From Arthrobacter sp. FW306-2-2C-D06B (GTDB lineage Bacteria; Actinomycetota; Actinomycetes; Actinomycetales; Micrococcaceae), in contig NZ_CP084560.1 in the NCBI RefSeq assembly GCF_021789175.1, positions 372,001 through 436,000 on the forward strand: a stretch of 64,000 nucleotides of DNA, written 5' to 3'. Shown in pieces: positions 26,318 through 34,166 of this stretch. Numbering within the stretch: the stretch's first letter is position 1; each line of letters starts with the position of its first letter. Made by a program: the position numbers and the translations under genes. Under the pieces are notes generated by a model, which saw only the letters and a program-made list of their open reading frames with translations, was not told where the DNA came from and searched no databases.

Positions 26318-28357
26318 CGCCCGCGAGGCCCCTGAGAACGTCGTATTCCAGAGGGTTGTGTCATTCGCCGTTGACGCAACGAGCGTCAGATCGCCATTGG
26401 ATGCCACCGAGTAGATGCCAACTCTTGCAAGCGTGGTGCCCGCGGCCGCAGTCCCCAGAACAACCGTATTGATGTTGTTGATCGTCTCGGTGCGGCGCGC
26501 AGTGAAGTAGCTCAGGATAAGCTGTCCCGTCGACAACTGCGGCGAACCCTGCGACATCAACCTTGCGATCGTTTCTTCCCCAGCGTTCAACCTGTCCGGG
26601 TCTTTGTTGAGAGAGTTCAGCGATGAGGCCGCAGCGATGTTGACGGTGCCCAGGACCGTGTCGTTGTCGGTAGTACCAATCATTCCTGCCAGGGTGACCG
26701 CCCCTCCACCTTGAGCCCAGAGCATAGCTGTCACGCCCGAGCAGTTGTACCCGGTTGCGGAAAGGGTTGTGAGCGACTGAAGGACCCCAATCGGATACGC
26801 AGTGCCGACACTGGCCAGTGACGCGATACTAACGTTCCCAAGAGTCGATCCTGCAGATGTGGTGATGCAGTTGAACCCGTTCTCGACGGTGACTTTGGAG
26901 AAGATTGCGTTTGTCACGGCCGCGCCGTTGTTGATACGCAACGCTGACCCTGACGGCGAGTCTCCCTGCACGGCATGAAGGAGCAGTCGCGAGATCGTGC
27001 CTCCCGCAACTAGGACGCCGTTAGGGGCGCCCGATGTTGCAGTGAGCTTCACCCCGGAGACTTCCATCTTGCCAACAGAAGCCCCGACCGAAACCGCGTA
27101 GGCGTCGTTGGGGTCAGGCACGAGGTTGCGGAACACCAGGCGGTCGATACTATTGCCGCCCTGAATAATGACGCAGCCCTTCGACGACCCACCCAGGGAG
27201 CGAACGCCGTCGACCAGCATGTCATCAAACGTGCCGCCCGAGCTGTCGCCGATGAAGACCACGGCGCCATTGGTATCGGGCCCAGTGAGGTTTCGCGCGC
27301 GAATGTCCCGAACAGCGTAGGAGGCGCTGTTGTCCATCGTCTTGCCAGCAATGATCTTGAGGCAAGACGATGTGTATGTCGAGACTTGATAGAGGCCGGT
27401 GTCCACGACAATATCGGTGATGTCGCCAGCGGTGTCCCGAACTCTGTTAGCCCCACCAGTCGAGTCCCCGGCAGTGAGGGAAATAAGGTCATCATGAATC
27501 GACGCCACGACGATGTTGGCGATCCGCCCGTTAGAGGCCGGGCCGTTGACGTGAACAACGTCGGAACCCTGGCGCGGTCCGCCGATGTTCTGCACCGCAA
27601 AACGGGTGCAGTCCCCGACTCCAATAGCGTATTTTCCACCGTTGGAATCAATGGTCCCGTCAGAAATAGTCAGGCCATCAACATGCCGGAAGCGCATGAT
27701 GTGCGCAAGGTAGCTGCCATTCAGGCCGCTGCTCTGGCGGTCCCAAAGTCCACCTAAGACCGTGATGTTCTGATCACGGTCTCCCACTGCAGCGTACTGA
27801 CCACTGACCGTAGTTGAGGCAGCCGCCGCAAGCGTGACAGACGATGCGCTCGTGAATCCGCTGATCGTGGTGTCCAATGGCTTTCCGCCAATGCCGGCGC
27901 CTTGGACAATTACTCGTCGTCCGACATCCGAGGCGGCGAACGGTGCGGTCGCAATCGACTCGTTCGTCGCTGCGGCCGTGAGGACTGCGCTGCCGGATGT
28001 CATGGCGGCGTAGATAGTCCGCGTGTTATTCACAACGGCAGCGTTTACGAGCAGATTGTCCTGCGTTCCGATGACCTGGGACATTTTCGCATCGCGCATA
28101 TCCAGAGTCGTGTTCGACGGGATGACAAGCTTAGTGAAAATGAAGTCGCCAACAAGCCTCACCGTCTTGCGGACGCCAAAGGTTGACCCGGCCGCAAGTG
28201 CCGCGTTAATTCGTACTGTCTGATCGGCGGTCCCGTTCGATGCGAGCACCGTCGCAAATGACGCGTTCTGCGAGGCTTGGGTTAGGTAGGCGGGGACGTG
28301 CTTTTCTCGGAGTCGGCCCGTTGCCGGATCAAGGCTTGGTCCTGTGAATGTAGCCAT
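26084..28357 (-). CDS. Tailspike/tail fibre protein with beta-helix domain
   Basis: 757 aa. Starts MATFTGPSLDPATGRLREKHVPAYL, typical of a virion-anchoring N-terminus. It continues with a parallel beta-helix region rich in IDSNGG, ITDIVVDTG and SNGRIANIVV repeats. The C-terminal domain ends GITLYGALLP. Probably recognises or cleaves a host glycan. Its 3' 234 bases are shared, antisense, with the O-antigen ligase-like gene. Confidence 0.85.
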   Translation of the reverse strand: MATFTGPSLDPATGRLREKHVPAYLTQASQNASFATVLASNGTADQTVRINAALAAGSTFGVRKTVRLVGDFIFTKLVIPSNTTLDMRDAKMSQVIGTQDNLLVNAAVVNNTRTIYAAMTSGSAVLTAAATNESIATAPFAASDVGRRVIVQGAGIGGKPLDTTISGFTSASSVTLAAAASTTVSGQYAAVGDRDQNITVLGGLWDRQSSGLNGSYLAHIMRFRHVDGLTISDGTIDSNGGKYAIGVGDCTRFAVQNIGGPRQGSDVVHVNGPASNGRIANIVVASIHDDLISLTAGDSTGGANRVRDTAGDITDIVVDTGLYQVSTYTSSCLKIIAGKTMDNSASYAVRDIRARNLTGPDTNGAVVFIGDSSGGTFDDMLVDGVRSLGGSSKGCVIIQGGNSIDRLVFRNLVPDPNDAYAVSVGASVGKMEVSGVKLTATSGAPNGVLVAGGTISRLLLHAVQGDSPSGSALRINNGAAVTNAIFSKVTVENGFNCITTSAGSTLGNVSIASLASVGTAYPIGVLQSLTTLSATGYNCSGVTAMLWAQGGGAVTLAGMIGTTDNDTVLGTVNIAAASSLNSLNKDPDRLNAGEETIARLMSQGSPQLSTGQLILSYFTARRTETINNINTVVLGTAAAGTTLARVGIYSVASNGDLTLVASTANDTTLWNTTFSGASRALSASWSKVAGQRYALGVLFVGTTGPKLSGVIPVNGAELARSPRLAGSIAAQADLPGNISNGIVTGAQGITLYGALLP

Positions 28358-28366
28358 CGGAGCTCC

Positions 28367-28846
28367 TTAGAGAGTGATGATGTAGGCGTCAGAGTCGGAC
28401 GGCGAAACGATCACGCTGCCGTCCGACTTGGTCGTGATGATGAATGAGTCAGTGTCTGTCGGGTTTACGGCCACGCCGCCGCCGGTCGCAGTGGCGGCAG
28501 CTGCCTCAGCCGCTGCTTGGGCGGCGACGGCCGAGGCCCCTGCGGTTTCCGCTGCGACCTTTGCAGCCTTCGCCTCGTCTAGCACGGCCGTCGGAGACGA
28601 CAGGAAGCCGGTCAAGCCGCCACCGCTCCACTTCACACGCGGAGATGGCGCACGGAAATTTGGTCCGAACGCGTCAGGTGACGAAGTCAATGGGTTGGCC
28701 AAATTCAGCCCGTTTGGGTCCGTCAAGATGAGCGGCGTTGCGCTTGCAAGGTCCAGTTCGTCGTAGATCGTGATCTGCGCGTTCGGTGCACGGGTGAATG
28801 TCACGGCATCAACGAATAGGGGTGCCTCAAAAGGGTATGTGGTCAT
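28367..28846 (-). CDS. Phage minor structural (tail) protein
   Basis: 159 aa. N-terminal beta-rich part (FEAPLFVDAVTFTRAPNAQITIYDELD), then an alanine-rich helical stretch (AKAAKVAAETAGASAVAAQAA), then a repeated DSFIITTKSDGSVIVSPSDSDAYIIT ending. Such proteins usually join fibres or spikes to the tail. Start overlaps the holin gene's stop. Confidence 0.7.
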   Translation of the reverse strand: MTTYPFEAPLFVDAVTFTRAPNAQITIYDELDLASATPLILTDPNGLNLANPLTSSPDAFGPNFRAPSPRVKWSGGGLTGFLSSPTAVLDEAKAAKVAAETAGASAVAAQAAAEAAAATATGGGVAVNPTDTDSFIITTKSDGSVIVSPSDSDAYIITL

Positions 28847-29169
28847 GAGGTCTCCTTATGGTCAGCGCGGTGTGCCGGGCCTTCGTCGGTGTCCTGTCCG
28901 GCTTGTTCGAGGATCGTAGCCCACCAACGCAGGATGGTCGTGTATGCGAGCTGCTGGGCGCCGTAGACGGCGAGGATGGTCTGTGCCCAACCTGCCGGGC
29001 TGTAGAGCTGCCCGCTGGCCCACAGGTAGCCGGTGGCGATCACCAGTGACACGACGATCGGGACGGCCACTTTGATGACCTTCGACCATGATTCCGACTT
29101 GGCCCAGGCGATGCCGAGCGGTGAGACAACGGTTAGGACCGCGGTCATGATGGTTGCGAGAGTCTCCAC
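28843..29169 (-). CDS. Holin-like protein
   Basis: 108 aa from the GTG at 29169 (ribosome site AAAGGGG; overlaps the upstream TAG as TAGTG). Two to three hydrophobic segments (residues about 5-20, 27-45, 52-70) and a charged C-terminal tail (QDTDEGPAHRADHKETS). Position after the endolysin fits a holin. Confidence 0.75.
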   Translation of the reverse strand: METLATIMTAVLTVVSPLGIAWAKSESWSKVIKVAVPIVVSLVIATGYLWASGQLYSPAGWAQTILAVYGAQQLAYTTILRWWATILEQAGQDTDEGPAHRADHKETS

Positions 29170-29294
29170 TACAGAGCCCCTTTCACTAGTTCGAGGACCA
29201 CAACGAGGGCGTCCACAACGGTTAGTGCGTAGATGGCCAGGGAGGTGGCGGCCGCCGCGAAAGCGATGGCCACCACCCAAAGAAATGACCGCAT
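29169..29294 (-). CDS. Small one- or two-helix membrane protein in lysis cassette
   Basis: 41 aa, starting MRSFLWVVAIAFAAAATSLA and ending VVVLELVKGAL. Almost entirely hydrophobic. Lies 4 bases after the endolysin stop and is coupled to the next gene. Possibly a second holin or antiholin. Confidence 0.6.
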   Translation of the reverse strand: MRSFLWVVAIAFAAAATSLAIYALTVVDALVVVLELVKGAL

Positions 29295-29298
29295 GGGC

Positions 29299-30252
29299 CT
29301 AGGCCTTGATAGTCAGGATGTTGCCGATGTAGATCTCGGCATCCGGCCCGGGAAGGCCGTTGAGCGCCGCGAGGTATCCGGCGTCAAGGCCGTAATAGTC
29401 GGCGATCGAACGGATCGTGTCCGGCGCCTCGACAATCCACACCAGCGGCCCCGGAACCCACACCTTCTGGCCGGGGGTGATGCTGTTCTTGTCGATGCGG
29501 TTGTAAGCCGCGATCTGATCGACGCTCGGGCCGTTGTAGTAGGCCTGAATTTTCGAGAGCGTGTCACCGCGCTCAACCACCCAGTGGATTTCGTTGTCAC
29601 CACGAATGATCTGCCCGGGGGCAGGCGCCGGGGCGGGTGCCGGGGCGGGAGCGGAAGCCGGCGCAAGAGTTGCAGGAGCGCCGTTGAGAACGGCGTTGAT
29701 CGACTCCCGCAGGCCGTCCATGCCGCCCGGCCAGCCAGCCGGGTCGATCTTTCCCTCGGAGGAGTATTCGAAGTGGCCTAGCTGCAGGCGCAATTCCTCC
29801 GGCTGGTTCAAGAGGTAGGCCCGCTCCAGTGCCGCGCCCATGTGCGGCGCAACCCTGATCTGATCCTCAGTCCAGTCGAACGGCGCGACGCCGGAGGACT
29901 CCATTTCGATCCCGATGAGGTAATAGTTCCCGGCGTCCGTCGGAATCCCGGCGGCCGAACCGCGGCCCGCATGGTTCGCCAGCCCAGCGGCGACAAGGTA
30001 GACGGTGCCGTTGCGCCCGAACACGATGTTGCACAGGGGCCCGGCGAGGTCGGGGCGCCCACCGATGCACATGTTCAGGGTCGGCGCGTCGGAGCCGGCG
30101 AACGCGCCACGGTTGGTGGCGGTGTGGTGCCAGAGGACGCCGCGCACCTCGGCCAGGTCCTGCCCGGCGTAGCCCCGAGAGGCCCACCCTGGGGTCTCAA
30201 CAACGGTAAGACCTGCAGCGCGAAGGACATTTGCAAGATTCGAGAGCTTCAT
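29299..30252 (-). CDS. Endolysin: N-acetylmuramoyl-L-alanine amidase with LysM repeats
   Basis: 317 aa. The N-terminal amidase_2/PGRP domain (VLWHHTAT with zinc His, GHFEYSSEGKIDP with second zinc His and Asp) covers about residues 35-180. Next comes an Ala/Pro linker, then two LysM units (VVERGDTLSKIQAYYNG...; VEAPDTIRSIADYYG...). It cleaves peptidoglycan at host lysis. No signal peptide, so it needs the holin. A terminator precedes the gene. Confidence 0.93.
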   Translation of the reverse strand: MKLSNLANVLRAAGLTVVETPGWASRGYAGQDLAEVRGVLWHHTATNRGAFAGSDAPTLNMCIGGRPDLAGPLCNIVFGRNGTVYLVAAGLANHAGRGSAAGIPTDAGNYYLIGIEMESSGVAPFDWTEDQIRVAPHMGAALERAYLLNQPEELRLQLGHFEYSSEGKIDPAGWPGGMDGLRESINAVLNGAPATLAPASAPAPAPAPAPAPGQIIRGDNEIHWVVERGDTLSKIQAYYNGPSVDQIAAYNRIDKNSITPGQKVWVPGPLVWIVEAPDTIRSIADYYGLDAGYLAALNGLPGPDAEIYIGNILTIKA

Positions 30253-30274
30253 GATGGCCCCTTTCCGGGCATGA

Positions 30275-30304
30275 AAAAGGCCCCGGCGACTGCCAGGGCC
30301 TTTC
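30275..30304 (-). terminator. Minus-strand terminator upstream of endolysin
   Basis: AAAGGCCC...GGGGCCTTT hairpin read on the minus strand, followed by TTTTTCATGCCC. One of five prophage terminators sharing this downstream signature. Confidence 0.7.
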
Positions 30305-30313
30305 GAGGGTTGG

Positions 30314-30643
30314 TTAGGTGGTGCTGTCAGGCGGCGGCTTTTTCAGGACGGGCCAAGGCCGAAGCTCCTGATCCGTCATGCCATGCTCAGTGCAGTCGCG
30401 GCGCAGCTGGGAGGCGTACTCTTCCGTGATGCGGCGGTTATGCGCCTCCCGGTCGGCCCGGTCACGCTCCCGCTCAGCATCCGCCCAAGCCTCGTTGCGC
30501 TGCTCCTTCAACGTGACGTTGCGGGCACGCTCCCGGCCTGCGGCCCCCGTGAAGAATTTCACTAGGCCCTTGATGAGTTCCAAAGCGACCATGCCGCCGC
30601 CGATGCTGACCATGGCCAGCACGAATTGTTGTGTTCCGTCCAT
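30314..30643 (-). CDS. Membrane-anchored coiled-coil phage protein
   Basis: 109 aa from the ATG at 30643. One hydrophobic segment (residues 5-30), then a strongly charged helix (LKEQRNEAWADAERERDRAD). Possibly a spanin-like or lysis-associated protein given its place next to the endolysin; not recognised by family. Confidence 0.6.
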   Translation of the reverse strand: MDGTQQFVLAMVSIGGGMVALELIKGLVKFFTGAAGRERARNVTLKEQRNEAWADAERERDRADREAHNRRITEEYASQLRRDCTEHGMTDQELRPWPVLKKPPPDSTT

Positions 30644-30654
30644 TCGCTGGACCT

Positions 30655-31071
30655 CTAATTTTCCGGGTCGTAGGCGAAGTGCTTGATCTTCACTAGTCGG
30701 ACGGCGAACGTGAGAAGGGCGAACGCGATGAAGCAAATTGAGACGATCCGGGCGCTCGGCTGCGTCAGCGGTAGAGCAAGCACCGCGGCGCCATAGATCG
30801 TGATCGCGAACATGCAAGCGATCGTGGCAGGCCGTTCGAGCCACCAAATCCCCGGCAAAGTCGTCAGCGAACCGAGAACACCGCCGAAAATCAGCAACCC
30901 GGCCCAGACATGGACCAGGATCTCGCCAAGGCCATGCTCCATGGTCCGAGGCGGGTCCATGATGACAGCCGTACCAGCGATGGCCATCATCAGGTAAGCG
31001 CCGCAATAACAGATCGAGAAGAAACGAGGCTCTTGGATCATGAGCCACAGGCGCTTGAGGACCCCGATCAT
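30655..31071 (-). CDS. Phage membrane protein, hypothetical
   Basis: 138 aa from the ATG at 31071 with a GGGGA ribosome site. Four hydrophobic segments (about residues 15-35, 48-68, 77-97, 105-125). Upstream in-frame sequence belongs to the previous gene's antiphase and is not coding. Role unknown; lies between tail and lysis genes. Confidence 0.65.
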   Translation of the reverse strand: MIGVLKRLWLMIQEPRFFSICYCGAYLMMAIAGTAVIMDPPRTMEHGLGEILVHVWAGLLIFGGVLGSLTTLPGIWWLERPATIACMFAITIYGAAVLALPLTQPSARIVSICFIAFALLTFAVRLVKIKHFAYDPEN

Positions 31072-31085
31072 TTCATTTCCCCGAT

Positions 31086-32072
31086 TCACGCGAGCCCCGC
31101 TTTGGTGATCTTCATGCGGCATTTCGCGCGCCATGCCGAAGTTCGCCACGAGGTAGACACTCTGACGTCGCTCCCAGCGGAAACATAGGCTGACCCGACG
31201 ATGTAGGCACTCCAAGCCCGGCCTTGCTTGACGCTGGTCTCGACGATTCCCCCGTTCGCGGTTATCAGAGCGAGGGTCATATCCGGTGGCGAACCGGTCG
31301 CCCCCTGCAGCCAGGCCTCGAAGAAATAGGCGCCGGACTCCATGACTTTCACGCCATCCTGAATCGCTTGGAAAGGCGGATTGGGGGTGCTGCTCGCCTC
31401 GTCCAGTTTCAGAGATGTTCCCGGACCCCATGCCTGACTGTCGCCCGGGTAGTCCATGTTCTGCGAGACAAACTCGGCCCGCGGAACGAGGTTCGTTTGG
31501 ATCCAGACGGGGATGTCGTTGGGGCCGATCGTGTATTGCCATTCGGCGCTGCCGATGCGTAGCCGGGTGCCGATCCGAGTCAGGTAAGTGCGTACGAGAT
31601 CTTCCTTGGCCACCACGCCGCCGTTGCCAGCCCAGCATCGTAGGTCAATGATCTTCTCTGGCGCGCTCAGCCCAGCCTTCCACTTGACCAAGGCAAGTGG
31701 CTGGTCATCCTCCACGCCGGGGCCGACCTTACGGGTCGCAGGGATCTCGGCGACATCACTGCCCGGAATGGCCACAAGGGTGGACGGTCCGCCAGCAGCC
31801 GGCTGCCAATTCCTGCGGTCCGCAATCAGGTCGTAACGGGTACCGGAGCTGATGGTCCCACACTGAACAACCTGATCCTCGGTCGCCTCGTCGGTGACGC
31901 CCCAACCATGGGCCTTTCCCTTGGTCACGATCACCGCGTACGGGATCGACGGGTGAGGCTTCACCTTGAAATCATCGGCACCGTAGACGCCATAGTCGGG
32001 AACACCTGCGCGGTTCTTCGCCCGGTCAGTTTCAGTCACTACACCGTCATAAAAGACGCTGGTCAAAGCCAT
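31086..32072 (-). CDS. Minor tail protein
   Basis: 328 aa. Starts MALTSVFYDGVVTETDRAKN, a common start of actinophage baseplate or minor tail proteins. Later it has a beta-rich domain, probably carbohydrate-binding-like (GAYFFEAWLQGATGSPPDMTLALI). The start is 1 base from the upstream stop. Confidence 0.72.
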   Translation of the reverse strand: MALTSVFYDGVVTETDRAKNRAGVPDYGVYGADDFKVKPHPSIPYAVIVTKGKAHGWGVTDEATEDQVVQCGTISSGTRYDLIADRRNWQPAAGGPSTLVAIPGSDVAEIPATRKVGPGVEDDQPLALVKWKAGLSAPEKIIDLRCWAGNGGVVAKEDLVRTYLTRIGTRLRIGSAEWQYTIGPNDIPVWIQTNLVPRAEFVSQNMDYPGDSQAWGPGTSLKLDEASSTPNPPFQAIQDGVKVMESGAYFFEAWLQGATGSPPDMTLALITANGGIVETSVKQGRAWSAYIVGSAYVSAGSDVRVSTSWRTSAWRAKCRMKITKAGLA

Positions 32073-33178
32073 TAGCGGGCCTTCCTGTCTGCGTTGTCGC
32101 GCTGCAAAGCGCGGATTCTCTTGGCCAAGGCGGTATCCGGATCGTCGGTGCGCTCACCCACAATGGGTGTGGCCGTGTCGCCGCCCTTGTCCCAGGACAA
32201 CCGAGCCTCGCGGAGCACATCGGTGAACGCTTGCCCACGGATCATGGCCGTCACACGGTCGCCCACGCGCAGCCCGTCCCCGCCGTAGCGGAAGTGCTTT
32301 GTCTCGGACAGCTCGAGGGACAGTCCGGCCAGCGGCGCACCTTCGGCAAGGACTTCCTTTGCGCGGTCGGCGTAGACGTCGCCGGAGGATGAGTCGCGGG
32401 CGTCTTGCAAGACCTCGATGATGTCGTTCCACGCGGTCTCGCGCGCAGGCTCGGAGAAGCCTTTGAACTCGCGCGCGACGCCCTCACCTTGGCCGCCGAC
32501 AACCACGCGGGTCACGGCCGGGGCTGCCAGCGAGTAGGTTCCGCCGACGACCGTGCCATTCTCCGGAGAGAGGTGGTGCGTGTAGTCGCGAGGCTCATAG
32601 CAGTCCAGCAGAAGGCCGTTGCCTTGCTGCCTGACGGTCACTCCGATCCCTGATTGGTCCACGGCCGGGAACAGCCGGTCATAGGCAGGGTGGAAGCGGA
32701 ACGTGTATTTCCCTGACGTGCCGCGCCCCAGCGACGGCGCCACTTCCAGCGGGTAACCCAACCGGGTTGCGGCCTCGGCCATTACCGTCTTGACGACAGT
32801 CTCAGCCGGGCCGGTAATCGACCGGTACTCGACGTCCTGCCCGGTGAGAGGCGCCGTTGGCTTCGGCCAGGCAAGCCAGTTATTCAGGATCCGGAAATCG
32901 TCCTCGACCGTGAAGTTCAGCGTGGCCGCCGTCGTGAACTGGCCGCCGGCCAACCTGACGGGCCCGGACATTTGAAACTCACTGTGCCGGTAGATCATCA
33001 CCCGGGCGCCAGGCTCCATGAGATCCGCAGCCCGCCGGTGGTTCGCGTCTATCGTGAACGTCGCGGTGGACTTCACGTTGTGGCGGATGGTCGGCTTCAG
33101 ATCGAGCGGCCGCCCAACCCACCCCTTGAACTCCCAGCCTTTGTACACAATGATTTCGTAGGGAATCTCGGAAGCCAT
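32072..33178 (-). CDS. Siphovirus ReqiPepy6 gp37-like tail protein
   Basis: 368 aa from the ATG at 33178 (TAATG overlap). Features YRHSEFQMSGPVRLAG and EDDFRILNNWLAWP match the ReqiPepy6 Gp37-like family, an actinophage tail-tip protein probably equivalent to Tal/hub. Lies directly after the Dit-like gene. Confidence 0.8.
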   Translation of the reverse strand: MASEIPYEIIVYKGWEFKGWVGRPLDLKPTIRHNVKSTATFTIDANHRRAADLMEPGARVMIYRHSEFQMSGPVRLAGGQFTTAATLNFTVEDDFRILNNWLAWPKPTAPLTGQDVEYRSITGPAETVVKTVMAEAATRLGYPLEVAPSLGRGTSGKYTFRFHPAYDRLFPAVDQSGIGVTVRQQGNGLLLDCYEPRDYTHHLSPENGTVVGGTYSLAAPAVTRVVVGGQGEGVAREFKGFSEPARETAWNDIIEVLQDARDSSSGDVYADRAKEVLAEGAPLAGLSLELSETKHFRYGGDGLRVGDRVTAMIRGQAFTDVLREARLSWDKGGDTATPIVGERTDDPDTALAKRIRALQRDNADRKAR

Positions 33179-34155
33179 TACCAAGCCCTCCGATACCGGT
33201 TCTGCACCTCGGCAATCACGCTGCCGGTGCCAGTCATTTGGATGGTCAGCGGGCGGTCCTGCCCACGGGGAATCGCAACGAACGCCGACGTCGGGTCAAG
33301 CTCCGAGGTGCGGTCCAGCGGCGACAGGATCGACTTCGTAGCCTCGTCCCATGCCCCGTACCAGAGCACCTGGCCGTTTACCGGGTCAGTGTCCAGCTGC
33401 ACGGCATAGCCCGCGGGGATCTCGAACGGGACGATGATGTCATTGCCGCCGACACCGAATGAGACGGCCGTGGTGTGACCGACAACCGTCCACACCGGAT
33501 AGGCCGCGACGTCGCCGTCGTTCGTGAACGTCGCTTCCCCGAGCGCGCCGCCTGGCGAGAGGTAGTGGATGGCATCCGCCGGATAACCGTAAGCAACCCG
33601 GTCCGCCTCGGTGATGTAGTAGTTGCGCATGTCGCCCTGCGCCCATGACTTCGTGACCTTCTCACCAAGCCAGTACGGCTTATCGGCCAAGAGGTTGATG
33701 CCGTACTTCGCCCAGCCGCGCTGAATCGTGTCATGAGTCAGTTCGTCGTCAGCGCCGATCAGCCGCAGCCCGAGCGTCCGACGATCACCGTTCGGCAGTT
33801 TCGCCGTCCAGGTGCCCTCAAGGTCAGGGTCGAGACTGCGCCAGAAAGCGCGGTCCCGCTCCATGAACTCGGCAGAGCTCGTATCCGAGTACAGGTAGAG
33901 CGGCCAGAATGCATCCCGGTCCTTGGTTGACGTGCCGAGATGCCGTGAGCCGGCAACCGCGGGAGACGAGCTGGACTGCCGTTCAAAGGACGGCAGTTGC
34001 AGGCCGCGCACCCCCGGCCGCAGGAACAAGCCTGCGGCCGGGTTGGTGAGCTCCCACTCGCTGCCATCCCAGCCAGTCCATGACAGGCCAATGCCCCGCC
34101 ACGGATTCGCCGGAGGCGCTGGCGGCCTGTACGGGGCGGCGTAAACGATACCCAC
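33178..34155 (-). CDS. Distal tail (Dit)-like protein
   Basis: 325 aa. Beta-rich, with WELTNPAAGLFLRPGVRGLQLP at the N-terminus and a second domain (FTNDGDVAAYPVWTVVGH) typical of Dit-type proteins. Position between tape measure and the gp37-like protein fits. Confidence 0.78.
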   Translation of the reverse strand: MGIVYAAPYRPPAPPANPWRGIGLSWTGWDGSEWELTNPAAGLFLRPGVRGLQLPSFERQSSSSPAVAGSRHLGTSTKDRDAFWPLYLYSDTSSAEFMERDRAFWRSLDPDLEGTWTAKLPNGDRRTLGLRLIGADDELTHDTIQRGWAKYGINLLADKPYWLGEKVTKSWAQGDMRNYYITEADRVAYGYPADAIHYLSPGGALGEATFTNDGDVAAYPVWTVVGHTTAVSFGVGGNDIIVPFEIPAGYAVQLDTDPVNGQVLWYGAWDEATKSILSPLDRTSELDPTSAFVAIPRGQDRPLTIQMTGTGSVIAEVQNRYRRAW

Positions 34156-34166
34156 TATGTGACCTC